From assembly GCA_015231305.1 (NCBI GenBank), contig JADGBW010000002.1:14015-76709 (forward strand): 62,695 nucleotides of DNA, written 5' to 3'. The position numbers and the translations under genes were made by a program. The notes beneath the pieces are model-generated. The model did no database searches. It was not told the origin of the DNA and worked only from the letters and a program-made list of their open reading frames with translations. Source of the DNA: Magnetococcales bacterium (lineage in GTDB: Bacteria; Pseudomonadota; Magnetococcia; Magnetococcales; JADFYX01). Of this stretch, positions 17,530-27,509 are shown in pieces (the stretch's first letter is position 1; every line of letters starts with the position of its first letter).

Positions 17530-17714
17530 TATTTACCTTTTTTTATATTTATTGGTTGGATCAGCACTTGCATCTATTAAAGAGTGTGCCCGTTTGTTTG
17601 TGGGTGTATCTTTTTGATATTATAACAAAAATGTGGATTTTTGCAACTGTTATAATTTGCAGTAAATAAGCAAAAAATCATAATATTGTCATAGTTTTGG
17701 CTTGAAATTTATAT

Positions 17715-19718
17715 ATGAAACCAGCTTTTTTACATCTACCAACTCTTTTTTTGCTAGTGGTTATGCCAGTGGTATGGCTGGGCTGTGCTGGTGGAAAAAA
17801 TGGTGGTGAAAAAGAAGCACAAGGAGCTTTTCCTGCGTTAAGGGCGGAGCTTCTAGATGATGCCCAAATTAATGCTTTAGCCTTTAGCCGGGTAGAGAAG
17901 TCACTAAATAAAGATGTTCCCGTGGGTATTTACAAGTCCCTTATTCCTGGTGAGTTTTCACTTGCGAAAGCCCCTAATACCCGTTTTGATCTGCTGGTAG
18001 ACGGCGTTGAAGCCAAACTGTTTTTTCAAAGTTTGGTTAAAGATGACCACTCGGTGAGCATGGTAGTACACCCTTTAGTACAAGGTAAAATATCTATTGA
18101 GTTAAAGGCAGTTACCGTTGATGAAGCAGTAGAGCTAACCTGTGAAATGTACCATTTTGAGTGTAACTCTTTTGGTGGTGGTATAGATGGCTGGCGGGGC
18201 TATAAAATTTCCCCATGGCGTTTAGTAACCAAAACCTACCGGGTAGATTTTTTACCAATATCTCGTGATGGCTGGTCGGTTACGACAATAAATTCTGGAG
18301 AGTTTAAAACTAATAGCTCTATCTCCAGCAGTAAAATTCGCACCCGTTATGATGCCAATTTTTGGTCAAGCTTAGAGGCTACCCTACGCTCTATTTTAAA
18401 TTTAGATCTTGTTACTACATCCATAAAAGATACTGTTGATAAGGGTGGTTTGCAACAAAGGGTAGTTGAGAGAAAACCCTTTGATAGTCAGTATGATACT
18501 GTAGTTTCTGTTGAAAAAGATGAAATTGAAAAAAAAGAGAGTGAACAAAATATTGCTGAACTTTCAAATGGACTCAGTAAGAGCAAATATATAGCTAAGG
18601 CAGATAAAGCAGATTTTATTCGGGAGTTGGATAGCCAAGATGGCAAGACTGGAGAAAAAATTGGTAAAAGAAGAGTAAGAAAACAGCTTAAAAATTTAAT
18701 GGTCAACCGCCAGTCAGGTTTAATAACAGTGCGGGCTTTTCCTAAAGACCACAAAGATATACAAGAGTTTTTGGGGCATTTGCGCAGCCGAAGCCAACGC
18801 CAGGTTGTGTTAGAGGCAAAAATACTTGAAGTAGTGTTAAATGATGGCTCGCAACTAGGGGTTGATTGGTTGGCTATTAACAAAGGCTTGGGTAGAAGTA
18901 CATCAGCCCCATTAAGCAGTGAGCCAAACTCTAGCTCAACTTTTACCCACAGTTTAACCACACCTGTTCTCGATTCTACAGGTGATTCAATTCTTGACAA
19001 CACCACCACGTTTACCAAAGGTTTGGTTTTCTCTAAAGGTGGAGCGGGTACTCCCTTTGGTTTGGCTATACGTAGTAACGATTTTGTCGGTTTTATTAGC
19101 CTGTTAAAGCAGCAGGGCAAGGTGCAAGTTTTGTCTAGTCCCAGAATATCAACCCTCAACAACCAAAAAGCGGTAATTAAGGTGGGCCAAGATGAGGTGT
19201 TTATTACTGGTATGAAACAGGGTAACTCAGCGTCTACCAACAGCAATGGTAACACTGTTGTTATGCCAATTCCGGTATTTGAAAAAATGTTTACTGGCAT
19301 CTCTATGGATGTAACACCACAAATAAGCGATGAAGGGTCTATTACTCTACATGTTCATCCTTTAATCACTGAGGTAGTAGATAAAATAAAAACTTTTAAT
19401 ATTAACGACCAAGTGCAATCCATTCCATTAGCTCTAAGCCAGACAAGAGAGACCGATAGTATTGTAAGAGTACAAAATGGTGAAGTGGCTGTTATTGGTG
19501 GTTTAATGAAGACAAGCAGCAAACAAAGTGAAGATAAAATGCCTATGTTAGGCGATGTTCCTGGTTTTGGAAAGCTGTTTAAAAAGACAACAAACAGCAG
19601 TGAAACCAGTGAATTGGTGATTTTAATCCGGCCTGTCATTGTTGGTGGCAATAAAGAGTGGTCATCAGACATGTTGCAAACAGCTAGGCGACTAAAGAAT
19701 TTAACTCCTAAATTTTGA
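17715..19718 (+). CDS. mshL: MSHA pilus secretin
   Basis: 667 residues. A lipoprotein signal (VVWLGCAGG, Cys about 24) is followed by an N-terminal region with an STN/secretin-N-like fold (VDEAVELTCEMY), a Lys-rich spacer, then the secretin core from about residue 350 with VQVLSSPRISTLNNQKA and VPGFGKLFKK. It ends with the conserved VILIRPVIV. It forms the outer-membrane channel for the pilus fibre. First gene of the nine-gene pilus operon. Confidence 0.92.
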   Translation: MKPAFLHLPTLFLLVVMPVVWLGCAGGKNGGEKEAQGAFPALRAELLDDAQINALAFSRVEKSLNKDVPVGIYKSLIPGEFSLAKAPNTRFDLLVDGVEAKLFFQSLVKDDHSVSMVVHPLVQGKISIELKAVTVDEAVELTCEMYHFECNSFGGGIDGWRGYKISPWRLVTKTYRVDFLPISRDGWSVTTINSGEFKTNSSISSSKIRTRYDANFWSSLEATLRSILNLDLVTTSIKDTVDKGGLQQRVVERKPFDSQYDTVVSVEKDEIEKKESEQNIAELSNGLSKSKYIAKADKADFIRELDSQDGKTGEKIGKRRVRKQLKNLMVNRQSGLITVRAFPKDHKDIQEFLGHLRSRSQRQVVLEAKILEVVLNDGSQLGVDWLAINKGLGRSTSAPLSSEPNSSSTFTHSLTTPVLDSTGDSILDNTTTFTKGLVFSKGGAGTPFGLAIRSNDFVGFISLLKQQGKVQVLSSPRISTLNNQKAVIKVGQDEVFITGMKQGNSASTNSNGNTVVMPIPVFEKMFTGISMDVTPQISDEGSITLHVHPLITEVVDKIKTFNINDQVQSIPLALSQTRETDSIVRVQNGEVAVIGGLMKTSSKQSEDKMPMLGDVPGFGKLFKKTTNSSETSELVILIRPVIVGGNKEWSSDMLQTARRLKNLTPKF

Positions 19719-19783
19719 TTATTTATAGATAAGCTAGTTTTAACAGTCTTATTTAAGAATTTAAGCAGACGAGGAAAAAAAGC

Positions 19784-21844
19784 ATGAGCCAAATTATTGA
19801 TACGCTAAATAGTTCGGAGGGCTTTAGGAATCAATTAAGCTCTAATAAAGGTTTGGCCGGAAAAGAGCCATTTGAGGAGCTGGATAAAATTGAGCAGCCT
19901 CTGCCTTTAAAAAAAGCAACTAGATCAATTTTAGGTCGAGCAGCAGGTTGGAGTTTGGTGGCTCTTTTGCTAACAGGGGCAGGTGTTGTTGCCCATAATA
20001 TATGGCCTAAAGCATATGCCACTTCATCGTTTGTTTCAGAGTCTATGGCTGAAAGTTCGATAACTAAATATGGCACTGTGACCGTTACTTCAAAGCCTGC
20101 AAATGTGGGTGTATTAATGGATGGGCAGTTTGTTGGTGTTACCCCATTAAAGTTTAACTGGTTGGTGGGCAGCCACCGTCTAGTGCTAAAACTAAATGGT
20201 TATCACGATGTGGTTACTATTGTAAAAGTGACAGAAGACCATACTCAAGAGTTAGATCTATTTCTATTTCCTATAGGAGTAGAAAAGCAAATTGATGTAG
20301 CAGCTGAGCCTCTTAATAAAATAGAGTCTTTTAGCAAACAAAAGAAAGCTGCTGCTAACATTATAACTAAACCCAAAATAAAGATGCAGGAAACTAAAAA
20401 AGCAGAAGTAAACATTCCCAAAATGGTAGAGACCAAAAAAGTCGTACCAGCAATAGTTAAAGAGGTTTTTGTAAAGAAAGAGAAACCAGAAGTAAAAAAG
20501 CCAGTAGTTAATGAACCAGCAGTTAAAAAAGTAGAAATTAAAAAGCCGATAATTAAAAAAGCAGAAATTAAAAAGCCAGTAATTAAAAAAGCAGAAACTA
20601 ACAGGCAATTAGCCCGACGTGGTACACCGCCAAAAGCGTTGTCATATATTAAAGGTATTAAGGAATCATCAAAATCTGGTGATGGCGCGACTCAGTTTAA
20701 ATATAAATATACTATTCAGGTTGGTGCATTTTTATCTCGTGATAGCGCACTTGCATATGCCCAATCATGGAAAAATAAAGGATACGATGCATTTATTTTA
20801 GAACTGTGGGGAGTAAAAGATCCTAGTAAACTGTGGCAGAGTGTGCGCATAGGACACTTTAATGATATAGAGCGAGCAGTTGCAGCGCGTAAGGCGTTGA
20901 GCGAGTGGGAGAAAGTTTATAGTTATGTTGCTTTATGGAACTCCTTTGCCCCACCAAAAAGCTTTGAGGTTACAAAACCAGTAGCAAAAATAGAGGCCAT
21001 AAAGGCTGAAGTTAAAAAAGTTGTCGCTAAAAAAGTAATGGCCAAAAAGGAGATGGCTAAAAAGGTAATTACTAAAAAGGAAACGGCTAAAAAAATAATA
21101 GCTAAAAAGGTTGCCCCCCAACCGCAAGTCAAAGTTGCAAAAGCTATTAAAAAAATTGTTACTAAAAAAAATGATATGTTTGAAGTAGACGAGAGTGCTG
21201 CATATGATGTGGTAAATAGCCCTATGCCTTCACAAGCTCCACAAGAAATTAAAAAAATAGCTGAAACTATTAAAGTTAAAGTAAAGCCTAAACCACCAGC
21301 AAAGCTACCTGTTAAAGCCAAGGATTTAGAAAAACCACCAACAATGGTAGTTAACTACACTAGCGGTGACGTAGAAGGTATGTTTTCACGTTCTGCAAAG
21401 TTACGTGACCAAGGTAAAACCCAAGAGGCTATAGAGCTTTTAAATAACCTATTAAGTGTAGACCCTGATCATGGTCGGGCAAGAAGGCGTTTGGCGCGTA
21501 TATATGTAGAGTCTGGCCAAGCAAACCAAGCACTAGTTTTATTACAGGGTGGGGTAGCAGGTCGTAGCTCGTTACAGCTCAGCAAAGAAGAGCCAAATTT
21601 AGCCGCATTTCTTGCAGCTCTATACCAACGTGATGAAGACCACTGGCATGCCATAGACCTTTACGAAAATCTATTACGTCGTTTTCCCGGTAAAGGTGTT
21701 TGGCAAATGGGGTTGGCAATTTCTCTTGAGAGAGTTGGTGAACCAGCAGATGCTCTTAAAGCTTACAAAACTGCCCTTAACAGTGGTGAATTAAGTCGCA
21801 AGTTGCGTGCGTTTGTAAAAAAACGGGTTCAAGAGCTCCAGTAG
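19784..21844 (+). CDS. PEGA-SPOR-TPR membrane protein of the MSHA operon (MshN position)
   Basis: Domain order: cytoplasmic N-terminus, one TM helix (about residues 53-71), PEGA domain (98-163), a Lys-rich linker with KKP(I/V)IKKAEI repeats, a SPOR domain (about 306-385, starting YTIQVGAFLSR), a second long Lys/Ala linker, and C-terminal TPRs (about 529-686). Between mshL and mshE, other bacteria carry mshM and the TPR protein mshN. The C-terminal TPRs here resemble MshN, but PEGA and SPOR (a glycan-strand binding fold) are extra. The basic linkers and SPOR suggest anchoring of the pilus machine to peptidoglycan. GAGGAAAAAAAGC precedes the ATG. Confidence 0.8.
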   Translation: MSQIIDTLNSSEGFRNQLSSNKGLAGKEPFEELDKIEQPLPLKKATRSILGRAAGWSLVALLLTGAGVVAHNIWPKAYATSSFVSESMAESSITKYGTVTVTSKPANVGVLMDGQFVGVTPLKFNWLVGSHRLVLKLNGYHDVVTIVKVTEDHTQELDLFLFPIGVEKQIDVAAEPLNKIESFSKQKKAAANIITKPKIKMQETKKAEVNIPKMVETKKVVPAIVKEVFVKKEKPEVKKPVVNEPAVKKVEIKKPIIKKAEIKKPVIKKAETNRQLARRGTPPKALSYIKGIKESSKSGDGATQFKYKYTIQVGAFLSRDSALAYAQSWKNKGYDAFILELWGVKDPSKLWQSVRIGHFNDIERAVAARKALSEWEKVYSYVALWNSFAPPKSFEVTKPVAKIEAIKAEVKKVVAKKVMAKKEMAKKVITKKETAKKIIAKKVAPQPQVKVAKAIKKIVTKKNDMFEVDESAAYDVVNSPMPSQAPQEIKKIAETIKVKVKPKPPAKLPVKAKDLEKPPTMVVNYTSGDVEGMFSRSAKLRDQGKTQEAIELLNNLLSVDPDHGRARRRLARIYVESGQANQALVLLQGGVAGRSSLQLSKEEPNLAAFLAALYQRDEDHWHAIDLYENLLRRFPGKGVWQMGLAISLERVGEPADALKAYKTALNSGELSRKLRAFVKKRVQELQ

Positions 21845-21854
21845 GGCTCAGATT

Positions 21855-23756
21855 ATGTCATCTAGGCTTATAGGCGATCTTTTAGTTAGCAATAGGGTTA
21901 TTACATCTGATCAACTAGATAAAGGTTTGCTTTATAAAGATACAGCCGGGGTTCGTCTGGGTGAGAGTTTAATTAGCCTTGGTTTTTTGGATAAAAACCA
22001 GCTGCAAGAGTTTTTATTTAGACAAAACAAACAGAGCCGAATTGGTGAGCTTTTGGTTGCAGCTGGGTTAATAACTTCGTCACAGTTGGTAATAGCCTTA
22101 GAGGAACAAAAAGAGACAGGAGCAAAACTTGGGCAGAGCTTGGATAGGTTGGGGTTTTTGGCTGAGGGTCCATTTTTAACCTTTTTAGCCAAACAGCTTA
22201 AACTACCTTTTGTAGATCTAACCAAACAGACAATAGACCCAAAAACAGTGCAACGGTTGCCAGAAGATATGGCCCGTCGTCTGCGTGCTGTTATTCTAAA
22301 ATTTTCTCCCAACGAAATTATTATGGGCATGACAGATCCTACAGATCTAATTGCCTACGATCAGCTTGTTAAATACTTAAGAACCCCTATTAAAATTGCA
22401 CTTGTATCACAACGTTCCATATTGCGGATTTTTGACCTCGCATACCGGCAGATTGATGAAATAGATTTGCAGGCCGCCCGATTAGAAGAAGAGGTTGTAG
22501 AGTATAACGCCGGTAACGACTCAGATTTGCCTGATGAGGCAGCAGTTAATGCTCCTGTTGTGCGTATTATTGAGTCTCTATTTGCCGATGCAGTACGTCT
22601 GAACGCATCGGATATCCATATAGAGCCAGATTCTAATGTTATAAGAATCCGTTTGCGGGTGGATGGAGTTTTAACAGAGCAGATTATCAAAGAGAAACGT
22701 ATTGCCCCGGCGTTGGTTTCTAAATTAAAACTGATGGCAGGAATTGAAATTGCTAAAAAACGTCTGCCCCAAGATGGGCGGTTTCAAATTACTGTGCAAG
22801 ATAGAAAAATTGATGTTCGTCTCTCCACATTACCAATTCAAGATGGGGAGTCCGTAGTTTTACGTTTGCTGGATCAATCCGGTGATAATTTAAAGCTTGA
22901 GATGGTGGGTATGGAGCCTGACATTCTCAAACGATTTAAATATCAAATAAGTAGGCCCCAAGGGTTGGTTTTGGTGACTGGACCAACAGGCAGTGGTAAA
23001 ACCACAACAATATACGGAGCATTAAATGTATTAAACCAGCCAGAGAGTAAAATAATTACAGTTGAAGAGCCAGTTGAATATCGACTGCCACGTATTAACC
23101 AAGTACAGGTTCATAATAAAATTGGCCTTACCTATGCTGAGATTCTACGTACAGTTTTGCGTCAAGATCCAGATATTGTTTTGGTGGGTGAAATGCGAGA
23201 TCAAGAAATATCTCGTATTGCCATTAGGGCAGCTTTAACCGGACACCTGGTTTTTTCATCTCTCCACACAATTAGCGCAGTTAGCACCACAATTCGCCTA
23301 ATAGAGATGGGTCTAGAGGGTTATGCTGTAGCTGCTGCTTTGCGTTGTGTTTTGGCACAACGATTAGTAAGAAGAGTCTGTAAATATTGTGCTAAACCAA
23401 GGAGAGCAACCTTAGATGAAGAAAAATTGGTACGCAGATATTTAGGAGATTTTACCACCTCCATAAATTTACAAGAGGGTTTTGGTTGCTCTCACTGTAA
23501 CAACAGCGGATTTTTAGGAAGAATTGCCGTAGTAGAGCTGTTGGAGATGAATAGTGAGTTGGAAGATGCTTTACGTAAAGAGGACCTAGTCCGTTTTGTA
23601 GAGCTAGCAAACCGCATAGAGGGTTTTGTACCTCTGCATATAGTAGCTTTAAATCACGCAATTAAGGGGGTTATATCATTAACTGATGCTATGCGCTTGG
23701 TTACTGATGCCCAGGAAGACCCCATTAAAACTAAAAAACAGCTGTTGGATGACTAA
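21855..23756 (+). CDS. mshE: Pilus assembly ATPase
   Basis: 633 residues. Two N-terminal MshEN-type modules (from MSSRLIGDLLV, and again at SRIGELLVAAGLI) bind c-di-GMP in MshE relatives. The ATPase core has Walker A GPTGSGKTTT (about 376), the Asp box, Walker B IVLVGEMRD and the His box TGHLVFSSLHT. Two CxxC pairs (CKYC, CSHC) form the zinc site typical of GspE/PilB. It powers pilin polymerisation. With a GGDEF enzyme nearby, c-di-GMP control is likely by homology. Confidence 0.93.
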   Translation: MSSRLIGDLLVSNRVITSDQLDKGLLYKDTAGVRLGESLISLGFLDKNQLQEFLFRQNKQSRIGELLVAAGLITSSQLVIALEEQKETGAKLGQSLDRLGFLAEGPFLTFLAKQLKLPFVDLTKQTIDPKTVQRLPEDMARRLRAVILKFSPNEIIMGMTDPTDLIAYDQLVKYLRTPIKIALVSQRSILRIFDLAYRQIDEIDLQAARLEEEVVEYNAGNDSDLPDEAAVNAPVVRIIESLFADAVRLNASDIHIEPDSNVIRIRLRVDGVLTEQIIKEKRIAPALVSKLKLMAGIEIAKKRLPQDGRFQITVQDRKIDVRLSTLPIQDGESVVLRLLDQSGDNLKLEMVGMEPDILKRFKYQISRPQGLVLVTGPTGSGKTTTIYGALNVLNQPESKIITVEEPVEYRLPRINQVQVHNKIGLTYAEILRTVLRQDPDIVLVGEMRDQEISRIAIRAALTGHLVFSSLHTISAVSTTIRLIEMGLEGYAVAAALRCVLAQRLVRRVCKYCAKPRRATLDEEKLVRRYLGDFTTSINLQEGFGCSHCNNSGFLGRIAVVELLEMNSELEDALRKEDLVRFVELANRIEGFVPLHIVALNHAIKGVISLTDAMRLVTDAQEDPIKTKKQLLDD

Positions 23757-23764
23757 AAACAGCT

Positions 23765-24982
23765 ATGGCAAAATATAACTATATAGGCAGAGTTGATGGT
23801 GAACGAGTTGTAGGGGAGATGGACGGCTTGAGTCCAGAACATATTGCTGCCCAACTGCAAAGCCAAGGTGTAGTGCCACTTACAATTAATGAAATTAGCC
23901 AGAAACAAGAGATTAACTGGAACTTTCTGCCAAGCTTCAAACAGGTTAAAATTGATGATTTAATAGTCTTCTCCCGGCAGATGGCTGCTCTTTCTCGTTC
24001 TGGTGTGCCTCTGGTGCGTGCATTTACAGGGCTTATAGATAGCACAGTAAACAGCACCCTAAAAACAGCTATGAAACAGATAGTAGTAGATCTCCAGGCA
24101 GGTCACGACCTCTCTGTTGCACTTGGGGAACACCCAAAAATTTTTGATACATTTTTTATAAAGGTTGTACGAGTTGGCGAAGAGATGGGTCGCTTAGAAG
24201 ACGCCTTTACCCAAATTTTCCACTATTTGGAGGGTGGTAAGGTAACCCGACAGCAAATTGCCAACGCGGTACGATACCCTTTATTTGTGGTTATGACAGT
24301 TATTGTGGCTATGGGTGTGGTTAATTACTATGTAATACCTGCCTTTGTTCAACTGTTTGCCAAGTTTGGCACACAACTACCCATAACTACGCAAATTCTT
24401 ATAGCGACTTCCGAGTTCACCAGTGAGTATGCCCACCTGCTTTTAATACTATTAGCCAGTTTATTTATAGTTGGTTGGGCGGCCTACCAAAAACCAGTTG
24501 GGCGACTATTCTGGGATAAGGTAGCTCTTAAAGTTCCATTTGTTGGCCCTTTAATGCATAGAATTATATTGGCTAGGCTTTCGCGTATTTTTGTTTTGGG
24601 AAGTCGATCCGGTATGAACATGGTGCAAATTTTATCAGCAGTGGAAGCCACAGTAAATAACAGCTATTTAGCCCAACGAGTGGTAACAATAAGGTTGGGA
24701 GTTTCCCGTGGTGAAAGTTTGGTGCAGGCAGCCCAAAGAAGTAATATTTTTACACCATTGGTTTTGCAAATGTTAGCAGTGGGAGAGGAGACCGGACAAA
24801 TTGAGAATATGATGGATGAAGTAGCAGATTTTTACGAGCAGGAGGTTGATTATGAGATTAAAGCGTTAAGCTCTATAATTGAACCAGTTCTTCTGTTGTT
24901 TTTAGCTGTTATGGTTCTTGTCTTAGCAATGGGTATTTTTCTACCTCTATGGGATCTCGGTGCTGGTGGGTTGGTACGTTAG
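23765..24982 (+). CDS. mshG: Pilus inner-membrane platform protein
   Basis: 405 residues with two repeated GspF/T2SSF domains (about 65-190 and 265-395) and three strongly hydrophobic segments (MTVIVAMGVVNYYVIPAF; LLLILLASLFIVGWA; LLFLAVMVLVLAMGIFLPL). It starts 8 bases after mshE. It couples the ATPase to pilin extraction from the membrane. Confidence 0.93.
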   Translation: MAKYNYIGRVDGERVVGEMDGLSPEHIAAQLQSQGVVPLTINEISQKQEINWNFLPSFKQVKIDDLIVFSRQMAALSRSGVPLVRAFTGLIDSTVNSTLKTAMKQIVVDLQAGHDLSVALGEHPKIFDTFFIKVVRVGEEMGRLEDAFTQIFHYLEGGKVTRQQIANAVRYPLFVVMTVIVAMGVVNYYVIPAFVQLFAKFGTQLPITTQILIATSEFTSEYAHLLLILLASLFIVGWAAYQKPVGRLFWDKVALKVPFVGPLMHRIILARLSRIFVLGSRSGMNMVQILSAVEATVNNSYLAQRVVTIRLGVSRGESLVQAAQRSNIFTPLVLQMLAVGEETGQIENMMDEVADFYEQEVDYEIKALSSIIEPVLLLFLAVMVLVLAMGIFLPLWDLGAGGLVR

Positions 24983-25211
24983 GTAATTGCGCCTTTTTCT
25001 GTACAATTAAAATAATATTATTAATAATATATATAATATTAAAATCACAAAGTTTTTTAAATTCTCTCATGTAATTACTCAAATAAATATCTGTTTTATA
25101 ATCTATCTTTAAGCAAGTTGTTGTCCTTGACTTATATATCTCTTTAATGCTCAACTTAACCTTTTTTAACTGTTGCGGTTGGCTCGGTTTTATTAGGGAT
25201 GGAGGGGTTAT

Positions 25212-25622
25212 ATGAAAACTTGCATAATTGATAAAAGAAAAAAAACAGATTTAAGCTTCTCTTCTGGTTTTACCTTAATAGAGTTGATTTTGGTCATAGT
25301 AATTTTAGGCATTCTATCGGTAGTAGCTGTTCCAAAATTTATTGATTTAAGCACCCAAGCAGAAATTTCTTCTGCTGATGCTGTCTATGCTGCTGCCCAA
25401 TCTGCTGCTGCTATAAATTTTGCCTCAAATAGGGCTGGTGTGACAAAAACCATGATAACCGATGGGGCAACCCTTATTGCCACATTCGATGGTGAACCTG
25501 CTGGCTGGTCAGCTTCTGGCAGTACTATTACCCATACAGGAAAGGATGGAACCACATATAGTATAAGTGTTGATAGCAGCGAAACCTCATCCGCCAAAGC
25601 AACTCTCACACCTACATGGTAG
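25212..25622 (+). CDS. mshA: Major MSHA-type prepilin
   Basis: 136 residues with a charged leader (KKT...SSG), cleavage after Gly, then FTLIELILVIVILGILSVVAVP with Glu5. The mature chain is about 117 residues. The strong SD GGAGGGG and the 229-bp gap before it suggest separate, higher expression, as for a major pilin. Unlike many MSHA pilins no cysteine pair is visible in the mature part. mshB would be an alternative name. Confidence 0.85.
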   Translation: MKTCIIDKRKKTDLSFSSGFTLIELILVIVILGILSVVAVPKFIDLSTQAEISSADAVYAAAQSAAAINFASNRAGVTKTMITDGATLIATFDGEPAGWSASGSTITHTGKDGTTYSISVDSSETSSAKATLTPTW

Positions 25623-25631
25623 GGGGTAAGT

Positions 25632-26054
25632 TTGCCTACCAACGTAAAATCTTGTGGCTTTACCTTAATAGAGCTTGTTTTAATAATTGTTATAGTTGGC
25701 ATTTTAACTGTCATAGTATCTGCAAAATGGCCCGGTGAGGCTATTGCCCTGCAAAGTTATCGTGAAAATTTAGCAGCTGATATTAATCTTGCAAGGTCTA
25801 TGGCTATCAGTCGTAGCGAAACAATTACCATTAAAAATTCAACAATAAATGGCAGCTATACAATTGTAGACTCCCAAGGCTTACAGTTGATATACCATGT
25901 ACCGTTTAACGGTGTAACTATAAACTCTTTTAACATTGAATTTGATTCATACGGAAACCCTGGGGAGTCTGATTATGATGTTACCCTTGTGTCAGAAGAA
26001 AACAGCACTGCATTACGTATTGTTGGGGTTAGTGGCATGGTGCAGTTTTTATGA
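25632..26054 (+). CDS. Minor prepilin (MshC-like)
   Basis: 140 residues with a short leader (MPTNVKSCG) and FTLIELVLIIVIVGILTVIV, including Glu5. The size and place after the major pilin suit MshC, a GspH/FimT-type minor pilin. The start codon is a TTG at 25632 with AGGGGG just upstream; no ATG or GTG is available before the pilin motif. Confidence 0.75.
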   Translation: MPTNVKSCGFTLIELVLIIVIVGILTVIVSAKWPGEAIALQSYRENLAADINLARSMAISRSETITIKNSTINGSYTIVDSQGLQLIYHVPFNGVTINSFNIEFDSYGNPGESDYDVTLVSEENSTALRIVGVSGMVQFL

Positions 26055-26488
26055 AAAGCATAAAATTTTATAATAGTTCTGGTTATAGCTTAATAGAGCT
26101 TGTTTTTGTCATTGTAATTTTGGGAGTTTCGGCAGTGGGGGTGCTGCCAATGTTTAGTCAGGCTCTTTTCTCTGCTCAAAAAATAAGTGAGATGCATCAG
26201 GGGCAAATGTTGGCTCAAGAGGCTATAAATAAGGTGGTAAAAGACAAGTGGGGAGAGGTCGGTTTTACTGGTATTGTAGCTAGCTTAAGTCAGGTTGATA
26301 TTGGTGGACCTCTAATTTTTGAAGAAATAGTAGAGGTAGAAGGGGGTATATACAATAGCTCTGATAACTCTATTTTTTGTAGTGGCTCTACATATACCGA
26401 TGAGAATTATAAATGTGTAACCATCAAAATAAAAATAGCTTTTGAGGAGGAAATTTTGGCAAAGCGATGGATAATAATCAGCAAATAG
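26051..26488 (+). CDS. Minor prepilin (MshD-like)
   Basis: 145 residues. Leader ending SSG and YSLIELVFVIVILGVSAVGVLP (Tyr at +1, Glu5 present). Overlaps the previous stop by 4 bases (ATGA), indicating translational coupling. Size and order match MshD. Two cysteines (IFCSG and YKCVTI) may pair. Confidence 0.75.
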   Translation: MKSIKFYNSSGYSLIELVFVIVILGVSAVGVLPMFSQALFSAQKISEMHQGQMLAQEAINKVVKDKWGEVGFTGIVASLSQVDIGGPLIFEEIVEVEGGIYNSSDNSIFCSGSTYTDENYKCVTIKIKIAFEEEILAKRWIIISK

Positions 26489-26973
26489 GGTTCACCCTAA
26501 TAGAGATGTTGTTGGTGTTACTATTGCTGGCTATTCTAGCAGGGGCAGGAAGCAGGGCCATAGCAAGTGGCTTTGATGCCTATTTTACAGCCAAAACATT
26601 ATCTAACATGGCAGATGGTGGTCACCTGGCATTAGCCCGCTTAATGGCAGAGTTGCAAGATAGCTCTTGTGATAATTTAAGCAGGCCAGCTGGCAGTGAC
26701 TCCCTGCAATTTATTAATAGCAGCGGCAATACACTGTTTGTTAATGCCAGCCAAACTCAAAACGACACCCTAACCATACAGATAAATGGTGGCCTATCTA
26801 AAACACTTTTAAGTAATGTTAATAATGTAGAATTTACCTACTCCGATAATGCATATAACCACGGCTGTTTAGTCACCATAAAAATAACTCTATTTAAAAC
26901 ACTAAATGGAGCAGAAGTTATAACCCTTCCAATACGTAGCGCGATCTACTTACACGTGGGGCAAAGTGCATAG
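26467..26973 (+). CDS. Minor prepilin (MshO-like)
   Basis: 168 residues. A very short leader (MDNNQQIG) precedes FTLIEMLLVLLLLAILAGAGSRA, with Glu5. MshO is normally longer (around 250 residues), so this is a short version. It overlaps the upstream gene by 22 bases and the downstream gene by 8. Confidence 0.72.
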   Translation: MDNNQQIGFTLIEMLLVLLLLAILAGAGSRAIASGFDAYFTAKTLSNMADGGHLALARLMAELQDSSCDNLSRPAGSDSLQFINSSGNTLFVNASQTQNDTLTIQINGGLSKTLLSNVNNVEFTYSDNAYNHGCLVTIKITLFKTLNGAEVITLPIRSAIYLHVGQSA

Positions 26974-27469
26974 TTTAAGGGTTTCCAACAAAAAAGAGAG
27001 TGGCGCACTTTTAATTTCTGCCTTAATTATTATGACCATCTTAGCAACACTTGCAGCAGGTATAGCCCGTGTGCAGCAAAGCAGGGCAGATATAGTTGCC
27101 GAGTTAGCCATAGGTTATGCGTTAGACGACCTAAGCCAAACAGGGTTAAATATTGCCATGTATGAAATGGCGGCAACAAAATGTAAACCAGAAGAGATAA
27201 ACGGTGTAACAACAGATGAATATGAACGTTTCACCATAAACCGTACAATAGTTGATGCTGGTTTGTTAACAATATCTTTTTGCAACGAAAATTCAAAATG
27301 TTACACAACAGACTGGGGCATTGCTGACAAAACCGAAGAGTGGGCAGTGTTAATAACCAGCAAAATAACCCCCCGACAAAAAACCCATAAACTAGGCATA
27401 AACAGCAACAATGCATGCAGCGATACAATAATTAGCACAAATAAACCTTACATAGCCTACTGGCGTTGA
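26966..27469 (+). CDS. MshP-like pilus protein
   Basis: 167 residues starting at GTG 26966. The N-terminus KKESGALLISALIIMTILATLAAG is like the PilX/MshP group, whose hydrophobic helix lacks the Glu5 of ordinary pilins. The mature part has several cysteines. It is the last gene of the pilus operon; MshQ is not present downstream, where polysaccharide-type genes begin. Confidence 0.7.
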   Translation: MHSLRVSNKKESGALLISALIIMTILATLAAGIARVQQSRADIVAELAIGYALDDLSQTGLNIAMYEMAATKCKPEEINGVTTDEYERFTINRTIVDAGLLTISFCNENSKCYTTDWGIADKTEEWAVLITSKITPRQKTHKLGINSNNACSDTIISTNKPYIAYWR

Positions 27470-27509
27470 TATGGACATTCTATAAATAAACAGGCTATAT
27501 TAGCAGACT

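Noticed and set aside
18488-19300. 270-codon minus-strand frame opposite the secretin gene
   Set aside because: Long only because the secretin gene has few stops in that frame; the sequence has no known fold and the plus-strand secretin is certain.
20264-20608. Phe/Tyr/Asn-rich minus-strand frame
   Set aside because: Antisense reading of the Lys-rich linker of the PEGA-SPOR-TPR gene.
25000-25211. Sigma54 promoter before the pilin gene
   Set aside because: No TGGCAC-N5-TTGC match; the region is AT-rich with only chance hexamers.
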